Shown in pieces: positions 8,934 to 19,600 of a stretch of 64,000 nucleotides of DNA (position 1 is the stretch's first letter; the number at the start of each line of letters is the position of its first letter). The notes under the pieces are model-generated. The model was not told the origin of the DNA and made no database searches. It saw nothing but the letters and a program-made list of their open reading frames with translations. Source of the DNA: Anaerovibrio lipolyticus LB2005 (GTDB lineage: Bacteria; Bacillota; Negativicutes; Selenomonadales; Selenomonadaceae); NCBI RefSeq assembly GCF_000621545.1, contig NZ_JHYA01000003.1, forward strand, positions 62,001-126,000, in the 5' to 3' direction. A program made the translations under genes and the position numbers.

Positions 8934-10070
8934 ATGAAAAAGCCACGTTTAGAGGCCATAGAATTTATTCGGGGTATCTCCATGCTGGGAGTTATCGGTA
9001 TCCATATTGGCTCAGCTTATTTGGGACAGCACCTGACACCGGAAGCACCGGGCAATGCCCATTTGGTGGCATTGCTGGAGATATTTACCAGATTCAGCGT
9101 ACCTATTTTCTTCTTTATTTCTGCCTTTGGGCTGTTTTATAACATGGACATGACCAAGCCTTTTGTATATAAGGACTTCTTAAAGCGCCGCTACAAGGCT
9201 GTGGTTGTACCTTATGTGGTATGGTCCCTGTTTTATATCCTTCATTACTGTGTTTTGTGGAAGGATTACAGCCCGCTAAAGCCAATTACAATACTGTATG
9301 ATTTGTTTTTTGGCCTTGCCAATTATCAGCTGTATTTCATGGTTCTACTAATCTGGTTCTATTTGCTGATGCCTCTTTGGGTGTGGGCAGTTAAGCGGTT
9401 GAATATCTCGAAGCTGGCTTTACTGCTGGTATTCCAGATAGCCGTTAACTATTATCTGTGCTTTATGTGGAATGCCTGGGCTGTTGATAATCCTTATCTC
9501 AGGCCATTTGCCATGTACCATTTGAATTATTGGGTGATTCACTATGTATTTATCTTCCTTTTGGGAGGGTATCTGGCAGTAAATATGGATAAATTCATGG
9601 GCTTTATGGTTAAGTACCGCAGCTCTATTGTGGCCTTTTTCTGGCTATCATTGGCGGCTCATTTAAGCTACTATTATTATTTGTTGCACAGCAAGGGCTA
9701 TACACCGCTGGAGGGAGTAAATACAGCCCATCAGCTTTGCCCAACGGGAATAATTTATACGTTGGGAGCCTGCCTGTTTTTCTTTACGATTTTCACCATC
9801 TGGAGATTGCCGGATAAATTAAAGCCGGTGCTTTCCCTTTTGGGCAAGCATTCCTATTTTATGTATTTGGCCCATCCTGTGGCTATAACCTATATTTCAC
9901 TATTTTATGAGAAAATTGATCTGAAGATTAACGCGGTGCCTGCCATAATCATGTATTTTGAAGTGGTTCTGGTGACCTTGGTGGTTGCTGTTGTTATGCG
10001 CCGACTTGGTGATATTTTACCATTTATTAATAAGGGAACTATTGGGGTATATCCAAAGAAAACACTGTGA
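8934..10070 (+). CDS. Integral membrane acyltransferase (acyltransferase 3 family)
   Basis: A 378-residue polytopic membrane protein of the acyltransferase-3 (OafA/YrhL/WecH-like) family, which transfers acyl groups, often acetyl, onto envelope sugars or lipids. The N-terminal RGISMLGVIGIHIG has the conserved Arg and His of the family, and about ten hydrophobic spans follow. The ATG at 8934 has GGGAG at 7 bases; a TTG at 8931 is less likely. The acceptor cannot be read from sequence. It appears cotranscribed with the SIMPL gene and ends at a hairpin. Confidence 0.87.
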   Translation: MKKPRLEAIEFIRGISMLGVIGIHIGSAYLGQHLTPEAPGNAHLVALLEIFTRFSVPIFFFISAFGLFYNMDMTKPFVYKDFLKRRYKAVVVPYVVWSLFYILHYCVLWKDYSPLKPITILYDLFFGLANYQLYFMVLLIWFYLLMPLWVWAVKRLNISKLALLLVFQIAVNYYLCFMWNAWAVDNPYLRPFAMYHLNYWVIHYVFIFLLGGYLAVNMDKFMGFMVKYRSSIVAFFWLSLAAHLSYYYYLLHSKGYTPLEGVNTAHQLCPTGIIYTLGACLFFFTIFTIWRLPDKLKPVLSLLGKHSYFMYLAHPVAITYISLFYEKIDLKINAVPAIIMYFEVVLVTLVVAVVMRRLGDILPFINKGTIGVYPKKTL

Positions 10071-10075
10071 CACAT

Positions 10076-10097
10076 GGCTCCCTGCGGGGAGCCTTTT
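10076..10097 (+). terminator. Hairpin terminator before rmuC
   Basis: GGCTCC/GGAGCC stem with a 6-base loop, followed by TTTT. Short, possibly leaky. Confidence 0.65.
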
Positions 10098-10123
10098 ATG
10101 TGGAGATTTTGAGGTAGAAATTT

Positions 10124-11287
10124 ATGGAGAATTCATATATTATAATAGTGCTTTTGGTTATTATTATTGCCATGCTGGCAGTATTAATTATGAAAAAGCC
10201 TGATAATTCCAGGGCTGAACAGGTATTGTGGAATATGCAGAAGGCTCTTGGAGATGGCCAGCAGATGACCAAGGATGACATTTGCCGTAATATTATGCAG
10301 ATGGACAATGCCAACAGCCAAAGCCTGAAGGAAATAAAGGATAGTGTGAATCAGGGGCTGGTATCGGTTCGTCATGAAACGGAAAAAGGCATTGCTGATT
10401 TGCGGGGAGAGCTGGATAAAAATCTAAAGGAAATAAAAGGGGCAGTGGATGAGCAGCTACAGACCGCTTTGGAAAAGCGCATTACGGCTTCCTTTAAGGC
10501 TGTAAGTTCCCAGCTGGAGCAGGTATATAAGGGGCTGGGGGAAATGCAGGCTCTGGCCAATGATGTAGGTAGTCTGAAGCAGGTTCTCAGTGGAGTGAAA
10601 ACCCGTGGCGTGCTGGGAGAATACCAGCTGAAAAATATTCTGGTGGATATTTTAACAGCTGATCAGTTTGATGAAAATGTGGAGACGGTACCTGAAAGTG
10701 GGAAACGTGTAGAATTTGCTATTAAGATGCCGGGCATGGATGGGGATACGATATATCTTCCAATTGATGCAAAGTTTCCCATGGATTCCTACAACCATTT
10801 GCTGGATGCGCAAGCCGCCGGCGATAAGGCGCTTATTGAACAGGCACAGCGGGAGCTGGAAAAGCGTTTGGACAGTGAGGCCAAGGATATCGCAACAAAA
10901 TATCTGAAGCCACCTTATACTACTAGCTTTGCCATTATGTTCCTGCCAACAGAGGGACTGTATGCTCATGCAGTGGACAGCGGTATGGTGGAGGGACTTC
11001 AGCATAAATACAAGGTTAATATTGCTGGTCCTAGCACTATGGCGGCCCTGCTGAACAGCCTGCAGATGGGCTTTAGAACCTTGGCAATTCAGAAGCGTTC
11101 CAACGAGGTCTGGAAAACACTTGGAGAGGTCAAGAGCGAGCTGATAAAATATAATGAGGCCATGGAGGCTATTTACAAGCAGTTTGGACAGGTTAGCAAT
11201 AAATTTGAGGCTCTTGTTAATACCCGTACTAATGTGCTTATGCGAAAATTCCGTGATGTGGAAGCATTGCCGGAGCAGGAGGATTAA
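10124..11287 (+). CDS. rmuC: RmuC-family DNA recombination protein
   Basis: A 387-residue RmuC homologue. RmuC limits inversions at short inverted repeats in E. coli and has a restriction-endonuclease-like core. An N-terminal membrane anchor (about residues 3-22) is followed by a long coiled coil (about 25-150) and then the core, with TRGVLGEYQL, PIDAKFPMDSY and the FLPTEGLYAHA region. A GAGGT ribosome site precedes the ATG. The PrsW-like gene starts 6 bases after the stop, so the two are cotranscribed. Confidence 0.92.
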   Translation: MENSYIIIVLLVIIIAMLAVLIMKKPDNSRAEQVLWNMQKALGDGQQMTKDDICRNIMQMDNANSQSLKEIKDSVNQGLVSVRHETEKGIADLRGELDKNLKEIKGAVDEQLQTALEKRITASFKAVSSQLEQVYKGLGEMQALANDVGSLKQVLSGVKTRGVLGEYQLKNILVDILTADQFDENVETVPESGKRVEFAIKMPGMDGDTIYLPIDAKFPMDSYNHLLDAQAAGDKALIEQAQRELEKRLDSEAKDIATKYLKPPYTTSFAIMFLPTEGLYAHAVDSGMVEGLQHKYKVNIAGPSTMAALLNSLQMGFRTLAIQKRSNEVWKTLGEVKSELIKYNEAMEAIYKQFGQVSNKFEALVNTRTNVLMRKFRDVEALPEQED

Positions 11288-11293
11288 TACTAT

Positions 11294-11992
11294 ATGTACG
11301 ATATATTGGTAAATCTGGCCATAGTGCCTGGATTGGCATTCTTGTACTATATTTATACTTTGGATAAGATAGAGAAGGAACCACCGGAGCTTCTAATGAA
11401 GCTCGTTGGCTTTGGTGCTATTTGCTGTTTTCCTGCTGTATTATTGGAGTTTATTGCAGGAGGTATATTAGACCAGTTTCTTTATTCCGGTACTGTAGAG
11501 TATGCCTTTTTCGAAGCTCTGCTGGGGGTGGCCCTTATGGAGGAGGGCTGCAAGCTATTTGTACTGAAAAAATTGACATGGACCCATCCAAAGTTTAACT
11601 ATCGGTTTGATGCTATTTTATATGCTGTATGTGTCAGCATGGGCTTTGCTATTTTGGAAAATATTATGTATGTGCTGGATGGGGGCATTGAAACTGCCGT
11701 TGGACGTGCTTTTACATCCATTCCGGGGCACGGAGTATTTGCCATATTCATGGGTATTTACTATGGGCAGGCCAAGGAATATCTTCATCGCATGGATAGG
11801 AAGGTAAAGGACAGGAGCCTGAAGCTGGCCCTGTTTATTCCAACAGTGTTGCATGGTTTCTACGATTTCTGCCTGCTTACTGAGGATGATATGATGGTAG
11901 TGGTGTTCTTTATCTTTATTTTGGCCCTGTATGCCCATGCTTTTTTCAAGGTTAGAAAGATGTCCAGGGAAGACCATCGAATTTATTATTAA
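11294..11992 (+). CDS. PrsW-like intramembrane metalloprotease
   Basis: A 232-residue membrane protein with about eight hydrophobic spans. It shows the PrsW/CPBP-type motifs: EEGCK in a membrane helix, then GFAILEN, PGHGVFAIFMG and a final LHGFYDF, supplying the Glu and His residues of the proposed active site. B. subtilis PrsW cuts an anti-sigma factor, but no sigma/anti-sigma pair is nearby, so the substrate is unknown. It follows rmuC by 6 bases and is closed by a strong terminator. Confidence 0.88.
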   Translation: MYDILVNLAIVPGLAFLYYIYTLDKIEKEPPELLMKLVGFGAICCFPAVLLEFIAGGILDQFLYSGTVEYAFFEALLGVALMEEGCKLFVLKKLTWTHPKFNYRFDAILYAVCVSMGFAILENIMYVLDGGIETAVGRAFTSIPGHGVFAIFMGIYYGQAKEYLHRMDRKVKDRSLKLALFIPTVLHGFYDFCLLTEDDMMVVVFFIFILALYAHAFFKVRKMSREDHRIYY

Positions 11993-12004
11993 TATATATA
12001 AAGG

Positions 12005-12044
12005 GCAGGTAACTGTTGTATAGTGCAGTTACCTGCTTTTTTTA
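12005..12044 (+). terminator. Terminator of the rmuC-prsW transcript
   Basis: Perfect 11-bp stem GCAGGTAACTG/CAGTTACCTGC, 10-base loop, then seven T. Confidence 0.9.
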
Positions 12045-12059
12045 TATAAAAAAACAGTA

Positions 12060-12089
12060 TTGTGTATATATGGGCTGGGATGTTATACT
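12060..12089 (+). promoter_or_regulatory. Possible extended -10 promoter for the recombinase-like gene
   Basis: TTGTGT and TATACT are 18 bp apart, with TG one base before the -10 hexamer. The -10 lies on the left edge of the 48-bp palindrome, so anything bound there would block transcription. Confidence 0.4.
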
Positions 12090-12130
12090 TTAACTGTAGG
12101 TAATTATAATTACCTACAGTTAAAGTATAA
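12083..12130. repeat. Perfect 48-bp palindrome upstream of recombinase-like gene
   Basis: Two 24-base arms are exact reverse complements with no spacer; the centre is between 12106 and 12107. Within it GTAGGTA (12096-12102) and TACCTAC (12111-12117) are separated by 8 bp, and a third TACCTAC follows at 12132-12138. It is not followed by a T-run, so it is not a normal terminator. It begins 106 bp after a real terminator and ends 58 bp before the gene at 12189. It could be an operator, a recombination site or a strong RNA hairpin. Confidence 0.95.
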
Positions 12131-12188
12131 CTACCTACTCGAAATACATAACCATTAATACTTTACATACACACTAGGAGATCTCACC

Positions 12189-13139
12189 ATGATAACTGAA
12201 GCAGAATTCATCCAAAACATTGAGCAATATATCATCCCATGCATTGCCAAAGGAAATCCCAGTCCGGATACCCTGGAATCCTATATGAAGCATATACGCA
12301 TTTTTTTAAAATGGTGCCATAAAAATAACCGTCAGCCCTTGAAGATGACGGAGCAGCAAATTAGGATTTATTATCAGGAATTGCTGGACAATGGCTACAA
12401 GCCTTTGACCATTCATATAAAGATCTCAGCCCTAAAGGCTTTTTATAGGGCTGCCATTTATCAACACCTCATATTTGATAATCCATGCAGCAGCATACAA
12501 ACCCAGGGTGGAAATCCGCCAACCCTGCGTTACTATCTGGATATGAACCAGCTGCAGGTGGTATGTAATGCCTATAATGATGAACCGGATGACTTTGTAC
12601 GAAATCGCAACACATTAATATTATATCTTTTCAGCGTAGAGGGACTGCGCCCTGTTGATATATTCAGGCTTAACATGCAGGACATCAATTGGGAAAATTA
12701 TACAATCGAAATTAGCTCATCTGATGTTAGTGATGTGACCCAGACGCAGCAGATTTATCCCTGCCAGGAAACTATTAATGTACTGATGGATTACATTAAC
12801 AGTATTCCTGCGTCTATAGTTGATGAACTGATAGGCAAGCTGGCACCCTTAATTATTTCCAACTCCAAGAATAATTTTGCCGGCAGGCTTTCCAGAAACG
12901 GCATGCGGCTTATTATAAACAATGCCCTTGATAAAGCCGGATTAAAGGTTTCCGGATCATCAGCAAATCTTTTAAGAAACAGCTGCGGAACTAATCTTTT
13001 TAAGGCCACTAATGATATTAAGCTAGTGCAGCAAACCCTCAGACAGCAAAACATAATATCAGCCATGAAATATATGGAAGATAACCCGGTACTTAGCAAA
13101 CGGGCAACAAATATTATAGCCCCAAAACGAAGCAAATGA
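12189..13139 (+). CDS. Tyrosine-recombinase-like protein with degenerate catalytic set
   Basis: A 316-residue protein with the two-part layout of phage-type integrases: an N-terminal SAM-like DNA-binding domain (about 5-100; SYMKHIRIFLKWC, then LSALKAFY-like helices) and a C-terminal catalytic-like domain (about 115-305). Arg154 in EGLRPVD, Arg263 in LLRNS and Tyr295 match the catalytic Arg, Arg and Tyr. The beta-hairpin Lys is not apparent, the first box-II His is Asn260 and the LGH/LGW position is Gln. It may be inactive or strongly diverged. An AGGAG ribosome site precedes the ATG. No prophage genes surround it. A 48-bp palindrome lies just upstream and a 14-bp hairpin just downstream. Confidence 0.8.
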   Translation: MITEAEFIQNIEQYIIPCIAKGNPSPDTLESYMKHIRIFLKWCHKNNRQPLKMTEQQIRIYYQELLDNGYKPLTIHIKISALKAFYRAAIYQHLIFDNPCSSIQTQGGNPPTLRYYLDMNQLQVVCNAYNDEPDDFVRNRNTLILYLFSVEGLRPVDIFRLNMQDINWENYTIEISSSDVSDVTQTQQIYPCQETINVLMDYINSIPASIVDELIGKLAPLIISNSKNNFAGRLSRNGMRLIINNALDKAGLKVSGSSANLLRNSCGTNLFKATNDIKLVQQTLRQQNIISAMKYMEDNPVLSKRATNIIAPKRSK

Positions 13140-13171
13140 ACCCCATATATCCCCAAAATATATTGCGAAAA

Positions 13172-13206
13172 TTTACTTCCGATAAATTTTAGTTATCGGA
13201 AGTAAA
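13172..13206. terminator. Hairpin after the recombinase-like gene
   Basis: Perfect 14-bp stem starting TTTACTTCCG with a 7-base loop. It is followed by A-rich rather than T-rich sequence on the + strand, so termination may be weak; it is also a candidate protein-binding site. Confidence 0.6.
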
Positions 13207-13343
13207 AATCAAAATAATAGCCTACTCCACAATGCAGGAAAAACATATATCAAGGTCGAATAATCACAAGAAGGAATTATTTGCCTATAAATTATTTGTT
13301 TGACGAGAATTATCTTTCTGTTTTTCACAGGGAGTGGTTATAT

Positions 13344-16300
13344 ATGAAATTCTATAATTTCAAATATATAAGAAAATCATTTCTCATTATAACAAGCCTT
13401 CTTTTGGTGGCTGTGCAGCTACTTTCCTATTGGATAATGCCTGCTTATGCCAACCAGGGAGAAGATAATAACCAGCGTAAGACCGTTAGGGTTGCGGCCT
13501 ACGATGCTGATGAGCTTTTCATCTTAAATGACGGCAATGACAGAAAGAACGGCTATGCCTACGAATATATTGAAACCATTGCCCGATATTCTGGCTGGGA
13601 TCTGGAATATAAAATCTATCCTGGCTTTACAGCCTGTATCAACGCAGTAAGAGATGGCGAGGCAGATTTGGCCTACGATGTAAGCTATACTGAAGAACGG
13701 GCCAAGTATGTGGCATTCCCTAATGAAGCAATGGGAGTAGAAAATTATTATCTCTATTTTCTGGACCATAACAAAGAGATTGTTTCTGGCAATCTTGATA
13801 CACTCCAGCACAAGAAAATAGGCGTCTCCAAGGGTACAAAGCAAATTGGTCTTTTAAAGGAATGGCTGGCCAAAAATAATGTGGATGCTGAAATTGTAGA
13901 ATACCCTAACAGTGCTGCCCGCCGGGCTGCTCTATGGTCCGGAGAAGTGGACCTGAATCTTATTGCCAACAGATACAATAAACCGCATTTTATCGCCTTT
14001 GGCAGTATAGGAGAAGACAACTTTTACCTTGTAGTAAATAAAGCCCGCCCTGATATTTTGAAGGAGCTTAATGATGCCCACCGCCTGATGATGTCCATCA
14101 ATCCTTATTTTATTACTGACATCAGTAAACGGCACTTTGCCTATGCTTCCATCAGAAAGAGTCTGTCCACTTCGGAGATGCAATGGCTTGCCCAACATCC
14201 GGTTATTCATGTTGGTTGCCTAGCTAATGACCCTCCATTCATTTACCGCGATCCTAAAACCAATGAATTAAAAGGTGCTTCTATTGATACTATGAACCGC
14301 ATATTTAAGGTTCTATATATCGATGACGTACAATTGGAATTTTCCATGTTCGACAGCCGGGAGGATATGCTGGAAGCGTTACGCAATGATGAAATAGACC
14401 TTATACAGTATTTCTTTGATTATGACCGGGCCGCTCGTGACAATGTTATTATTTCAACGGATATATATGATGTACAGCTTGGTCTGGTTAGAAAGGCTGG
14501 CACGTCCTACAATGATGCTTTTGAAAATCTTGCCTATCTAAAAAAATTAAATGTAAAAAACTATACCTTTAACAATAATAATATTAACAATTATGTACCT
14601 TGCAATAACCTCTCTGAATGTATGGAGGCAGTTCATAATGGTAAGGCCACAGGTGCCATTGGCTTAGGCTCCACCCTGGCCATCTATTCCCAGGCCTATC
14701 CTGACCTGGAATACACACCAATGATGGTAACTGTTCCCCTTTGCTTTGCCACCACCAAGGATAATGTTCCTTTAATTTCCATGATTGATAAGGGACGTGG
14801 ACTAGTAAATAATGGTGAAATTGATGCCATGATAGGGGCTCACCAGCCAATAGCTCCATTTTCTATTAATAAATTCATTTCTACAAATCTGGCGACTTGT
14901 ATTCTTGGTCTGGTGCTGGTAATGTCGGTAATACTTGTTGTTCTCTTTATGACCATTACAAACCGTCGCCTTAAGGCAAAGAATCAGCTTATTGATGAGC
15001 AAAATACTGCCTTGAAGGAATATCAGGGAAAGCTGACCCAATCACTGATAGATGTGAGAAAAGCCGATAAAGCAAAAACCTCCTTCCTTTTCAACATGTC
15101 CCATGACATAAGAACACCTATGAACGCCATTATCGGTTTTACCACCCTGCTGGAAAAAAATATCGATAATAAGGAGCTTGCCCTTAGTTATATTGAAAAA
15201 ATCCAGTCCTCTAATAAATTCCTGCTTTCCTTAATAAATAACGTACTGGAAATGGCCCGTATTGAAAGTGGCAAGGCGACAGTAGAAGAATCCTGCATTA
15301 ATCTGGAAAAAATAGTGCCGGAGGTTTATGCTGTTTTTGAGGCACAGATGAAGGAAAAGGGGCTGAATTTCACCTACTCACTTAATGTGGAACATAACCA
15401 TATTATGGCTGATGCCACCAAAATCAGAGAAATATTGTTAAATCTCATAAGCAACGCCCTAAAATATACCCCTTCCGGCGGCAGTGTATCCTTCCATGTT
15501 TCCGAGGAATCTTCAGATAGTCCTGACACAAGCATCTTTAGGGTTGTTATTGCCGATACTGGTATTGGCATGCCAAAGGATTTCTTGGATACCATATTTG
15601 ATGCCTTTACCCGAGAAAAAAATACCACCCAAAGTGGTATTATCGGTACCGGGCTGGGTATGCATATTGTAAAAAAATTAGTGGATCTATTGGGAGGCAG
15701 TATTACCGTAGAAAGTGAGCCTGGAAAGGGAACCAGCTTTACGCTCCTCATGCCAAACAAAATTGCGCCGGAACATCTGCACCACAGCTTGGATGATGAT
15801 AAAAAGGAGATTGATACCTCAAAGTTCCATGGTATGCGAATCCTTCTGGCTGAGGATAACGAACTGAATGCCGAGATTGCCCAAACAGTTTTGGAGGCAC
15901 AGGGCTTTAAGGTTGAACATGCAAAAAATGGTGTCGAAGCTGTAAATATGCTGGCTAATTCTGATCCCGGGTATTATAATTTGGTCCTGATGGATGTGCA
16001 AATGCCACAAATGGACGGCTACAAGGCCACCATCACCATTCGCGGTATGCAGGAGCCTGCCCACTCCGGCATACCTATTATTGCCATGACGGCCAACGCC
16101 TTTGACGAGGACAAACGCGCTGCCCTTTTGGCTGGAATGAATGCCCATATTCCAAAGCCTTTCGATATTCATAAGCTCTTTGGCACCATTGAAATGGTAA
16201 TGGAACATAAGGATTATTACATCCGCAGCAACATAATGGACAGCTTTAAGGAAAAATATAAACGCATGGGGCTGGAATGCGGCTACTATATCTTCCGACC

Positions 16301-16613
16301 AAGCAAAAAGGCTGAAACCCTATACGCTGACGAAAAAGTCTTGGATATTCTTGGCTGTGACACCTTTGATCACTTCGCAGCCTTCTCCGATGGGTCCATT
16401 AAGAATATCGTTATCGTTAAGGAACGGGAAGATGTAGCCAGCAAGGTTGAGGACATGAACGCCAGCTCCTCCTATATTGGTTCCTTCAAATTCAGCATTA
16501 CCCGTCGGGACGGTGAAACCCGTCATCTGGATTCCATTGGTTGCAGAGCCTATAACGGCGAAGAAGTCGTCTGCTTTGTATACGTCGTGGACATAACCGA
16601 CATAATTGAGTAG
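13344..16613 (+). CDS. BvgS-like hybrid histidine kinase with two periplasmic solute-binding domains, receiver and C-terminal PAS
   Basis: A 1089-residue membrane sensor. After an N-terminal signal-anchor come two tandem SBP_bac_3 (amino-acid-binding-like) domains (about 40-280 and 285-505), a membrane segment (about 512-540), a HisKA domain with H587 in MSHDIRTP, an ATPase domain (DTGIGM, GTGLGM), a receiver (about 833-950, Asp in LMDVQMPQMDG) and a C-terminal PAS-like domain. No Hpt domain is present, so phosphotransfer would need a partner. The ATG at 13344 has GGGAG at 9 bases and sits directly before the signal segment; a TTG at 13281 is in frame but less likely. It converges with a paralogous kinase at a shared terminator. 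Confidence 0.9.
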   Translation: MKFYNFKYIRKSFLIITSLLLVAVQLLSYWIMPAYANQGEDNNQRKTVRVAAYDADELFILNDGNDRKNGYAYEYIETIARYSGWDLEYKIYPGFTACINAVRDGEADLAYDVSYTEERAKYVAFPNEAMGVENYYLYFLDHNKEIVSGNLDTLQHKKIGVSKGTKQIGLLKEWLAKNNVDAEIVEYPNSAARRAALWSGEVDLNLIANRYNKPHFIAFGSIGEDNFYLVVNKARPDILKELNDAHRLMMSINPYFITDISKRHFAYASIRKSLSTSEMQWLAQHPVIHVGCLANDPPFIYRDPKTNELKGASIDTMNRIFKVLYIDDVQLEFSMFDSREDMLEALRNDEIDLIQYFFDYDRAARDNVIISTDIYDVQLGLVRKAGTSYNDAFENLAYLKKLNVKNYTFNNNNINNYVPCNNLSECMEAVHNGKATGAIGLGSTLAIYSQAYPDLEYTPMMVTVPLCFATTKDNVPLISMIDKGRGLVNNGEIDAMIGAHQPIAPFSINKFISTNLATCILGLVLVMSVILVVLFMTITNRRLKAKNQLIDEQNTALKEYQGKLTQSLIDVRKADKAKTSFLFNMSHDIRTPMNAIIGFTTLLEKNIDNKELALSYIEKIQSSNKFLLSLINNVLEMARIESGKATVEESCINLEKIVPEVYAVFEAQMKEKGLNFTYSLNVEHNHIMADATKIREILLNLISNALKYTPSGGSVSFHVSEESSDSPDTSIFRVVIADTGIGMPKDFLDTIFDAFTREKNTTQSGIIGTGLGMHIVKKLVDLLGGSITVESEPGKGTSFTLLMPNKIAPEHLHHSLDDDKKEIDTSKFHGMRILLAEDNELNAEIAQTVLEAQGFKVEHAKNGVEAVNMLANSDPGYYNLVLMDVQMPQMDGYKATITIRGMQEPAHSGIPIIAMTANAFDEDKRAALLAGMNAHIPKPFDIHKLFGTIEMVMEHKDYYIRSNIMDSFKEKYKRMGLECGYYIFRPSKKAETLYADEKVLDILGCDTFDHFAAFSDGSIKNIVIVKEREDVASKVEDMNASSSYIGSFKFSITRRDGETRHLDSIGCRAYNGEEVVCFVYVVDITDIIE

Positions 16614-16628
16614 AGTTCTAAGCAAAAT

Positions 16629-16670
16629 AAAGGCATATACCCTTCATCAAACTGGGTATATGCCTTTTCT
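16629..16670. terminator. Bidirectional terminator between convergent hybrid kinases
   Basis: Perfect 14-bp stem AAAGGCATATACCC with its complement, 11-base loop, and A/T tracts on both sides so it can serve both strands. Confidence 0.85.
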
Positions 16671-16690
16671 GTTGGTAAGCTTAAGTCTGC

Positions 16691-19600
16691 TTAATCAGCA
16701 AGAATGGATTTTAAGGTGGTAAACAATTCACGAGTATCAATAGGCTTGGATACATGACCATTCATACCTGCGTTCATAGCCTTCAGCTTATCCTCTGCAA
16801 ATACATTTGCCGTCATAGCTATAATAGGTACTTTCTTGCAGTAATCATTGTCAAGTGCCCTTATTGCCTCAGTAGCCTCATAGCCATCCATTACTGGCAT
16901 CTGAATATCCATAAGGATAACATCATATTGGCCATCCTTAGCTTGCTTTATCTTTTCCAATGCCTCGGAGCCATTGCCTGCTACATCCACCTTAAAGTTG
17001 ACTCCCTCCAGCAGAGCGGTGGCAATTTCCTGATTTATCATATTATCCTCTACCAGGAGCACCGACTTGCCTGTAAAGTCATAATTATCCTTGGTCCTGA
17101 CAGTGACATCCACATCCTGATGCATAATAGTCTTAAACTCTACAGAAACTATAAATTTAGTTCCTTTATTAGGCTCACTATCAACGGTAATGGTACCTCC
17201 CATAATATCCACAATACTCTTGGTAATGGACATGCCCAAGCCAGTTCCCTGAATACCGCTTACTGTACTATTACGGGCCCTTTCAAATGGAACAAAGAGT
17301 CTGTCAATAAAGTCCTTGTCAATGCCGATGCCTGTATCCTCCACATGGAACTCAAAGATTGAGCGATTAGCATCACTGGCAGGCTTCTGAAACAGCTTAA
17401 TGGAAACCAGACCACCTACCGGAGTGAATTTCACCGCATTACTGAGAAGATTAAGGAGAACCTGCTTCAGACGCAGGCGGTCACAAAGTACAGTATCGTC
17501 CATAATTCCATTGGTATCCACCTGAAATTGCAGCTTTTTCGCTTCCACATCGGACTGGAGAATGGATTTAAGCTCATCAACAAGAGAAATCAAATTAGTA
17601 GGCTGCGGCTCCAGCTCAATACGTCCACTTTCAATCCGACTCATATCCAAAACGTCATTTATAAGACTAAGGAGATGCTTGCTTACCAGCTTAATTTTCT
17701 CCAGATATGTCTTTACCTCAGCCTCATTACTTATATTTTCCTCAGCCAGAGCTGTATACCCCATGATACCATTCATTGGAGTACGAATATCGTGTGACAT
17801 ATTATTAAGGAATATACTCTTGGCCTGATTTGCCTGCTGGGCCTTTAAAAGTGCCTCATCCTTCTGGGATATCATATCCTTGTATTCCGTAATATCCTGC
17901 AATACGCCATACAATCTCAGAGGCGTGCCATCACTTCGTCTGGACAGACGGGCATAGGCCCGGAACCACACATAATCCCTGTCCTTTGTCTTTATTCTTA
18001 TTTCATGGTCAACAATATTAACGTCATTGTCATAGCCATGCAAAACTTCCCATAAATACTTGCCACCCTCCAGACGATCTTCCGGATGAATGAGACTAAC
18101 CACAGCCTCCAGTGCATCAGGAAAATCATTAACATCCTTATATCCTAAAATATGACGCAAACCGTCACTCCAATTGACATTATCCACATTGCCAACCGGA
18201 TCAAAATCAATAATCCAGTTAGCGGATTTCAAGGCCTCATGATTGTGTTCAATAATAGAAATAGCCTTACGCTGCTTATCCAACAGCTCCTTTACCTCAT
18301 CATTTCTGGCCAGCAGCTCCTCATTGGCATACGCCTGATGCTCATTTGCCATCATCAGCTCGTCATTGGCTACCTTTAGCTGATCCGTCTGAACTCTCAG
18401 AACCTGATTTACCTTGGAAATACGCTTACGACTACGGTTCAAAATGTACATATTAATCAGAATCAGCAGGAATACAACGCCCAGAATAACCAAAATCCAC
18501 CAATAATCCTGCAATAAATCATGCACATTGGAACGAACACTGGAGAAAACATTGGCTGAAAGCTCTTTTTCTATCTCGCGCTGATCAAGGTTGACAATAC
18601 CCCTCTCGAAAATAGATAGCATGTGAGTATTGTTGCGATTTACAGACAAGCACACCCCTGCATCAGAAAAGGTATCCACCTCTTTCAGACCGCTATACAC
18701 CTTATTCTTCTGAAGGAATTTTCGGGCCACATATTCATTGGATATGGTCGCATCCACTTTTCCCTGTTTTACCGCCTCATAACAGTCGGATACGGAATTA
18801 TAATATACATATTCGTAATTTCCATTAAAAATTCCCGCCAACATAAGGGAGGTCGGAGTTGGCTTATTCTTGGCAATGGCAATCCTCTTGGCATTATTAA
18901 CGTCAAAGTCATCCCTTATAATCATTCTGAGACCAACGGTAAAAATATCGTTAGTCTGGGATAGCCCCACCTTTTCTGCCCACCACAAATCCTTGTAGAA
19001 GCCAAAGGCAGCATCCACATCTCCCCAAATCAAAGCGTTTTTAAGACTATCGCTGTCATCAAAAGGTACATAGGTAATAATAGAAGGATCCACTTCAATA
19101 TTCTTGCAAATGGCATTCATTACAGCAGTAATAACACCATCCGGAGTTTCACCGTTGGCACCTTTATCACACAACGGCAAATGATTGTTAAAATAACCAA
19201 TACGAAGGTACTTCTTGTTATTCAGCCATTCCCTGTCATCAGGGGAAAGTCTTGGGTCCACCATGGCATCCTTGAAATACTTATATTCCATATCATTCCA
19301 AAAATAAGGATGAGATGCCATAATTTTAGGCTGAACAAGATTTAGCTCATCCAAAAGGTCCGTGCGTTTTTTGGAAGTGGCAAGATAATAATCGGAATCC
19401 CCCAACATCACAATATTGGATATTCCATTTACCTTCCCCCGGAAATGGGTTCTGACAAGTGCGTCAATCTTTCCCTCCATCAGAGCCTTGATTTTATTAT
19501 CCGTTCCACTGCCCATAGGGACAATTTCGCAGTCAAGATTGTTATCTCTTATCCAATCTTCCAGGTACTTTATCTGAATGGATCTTTCCTCTACACCAAT

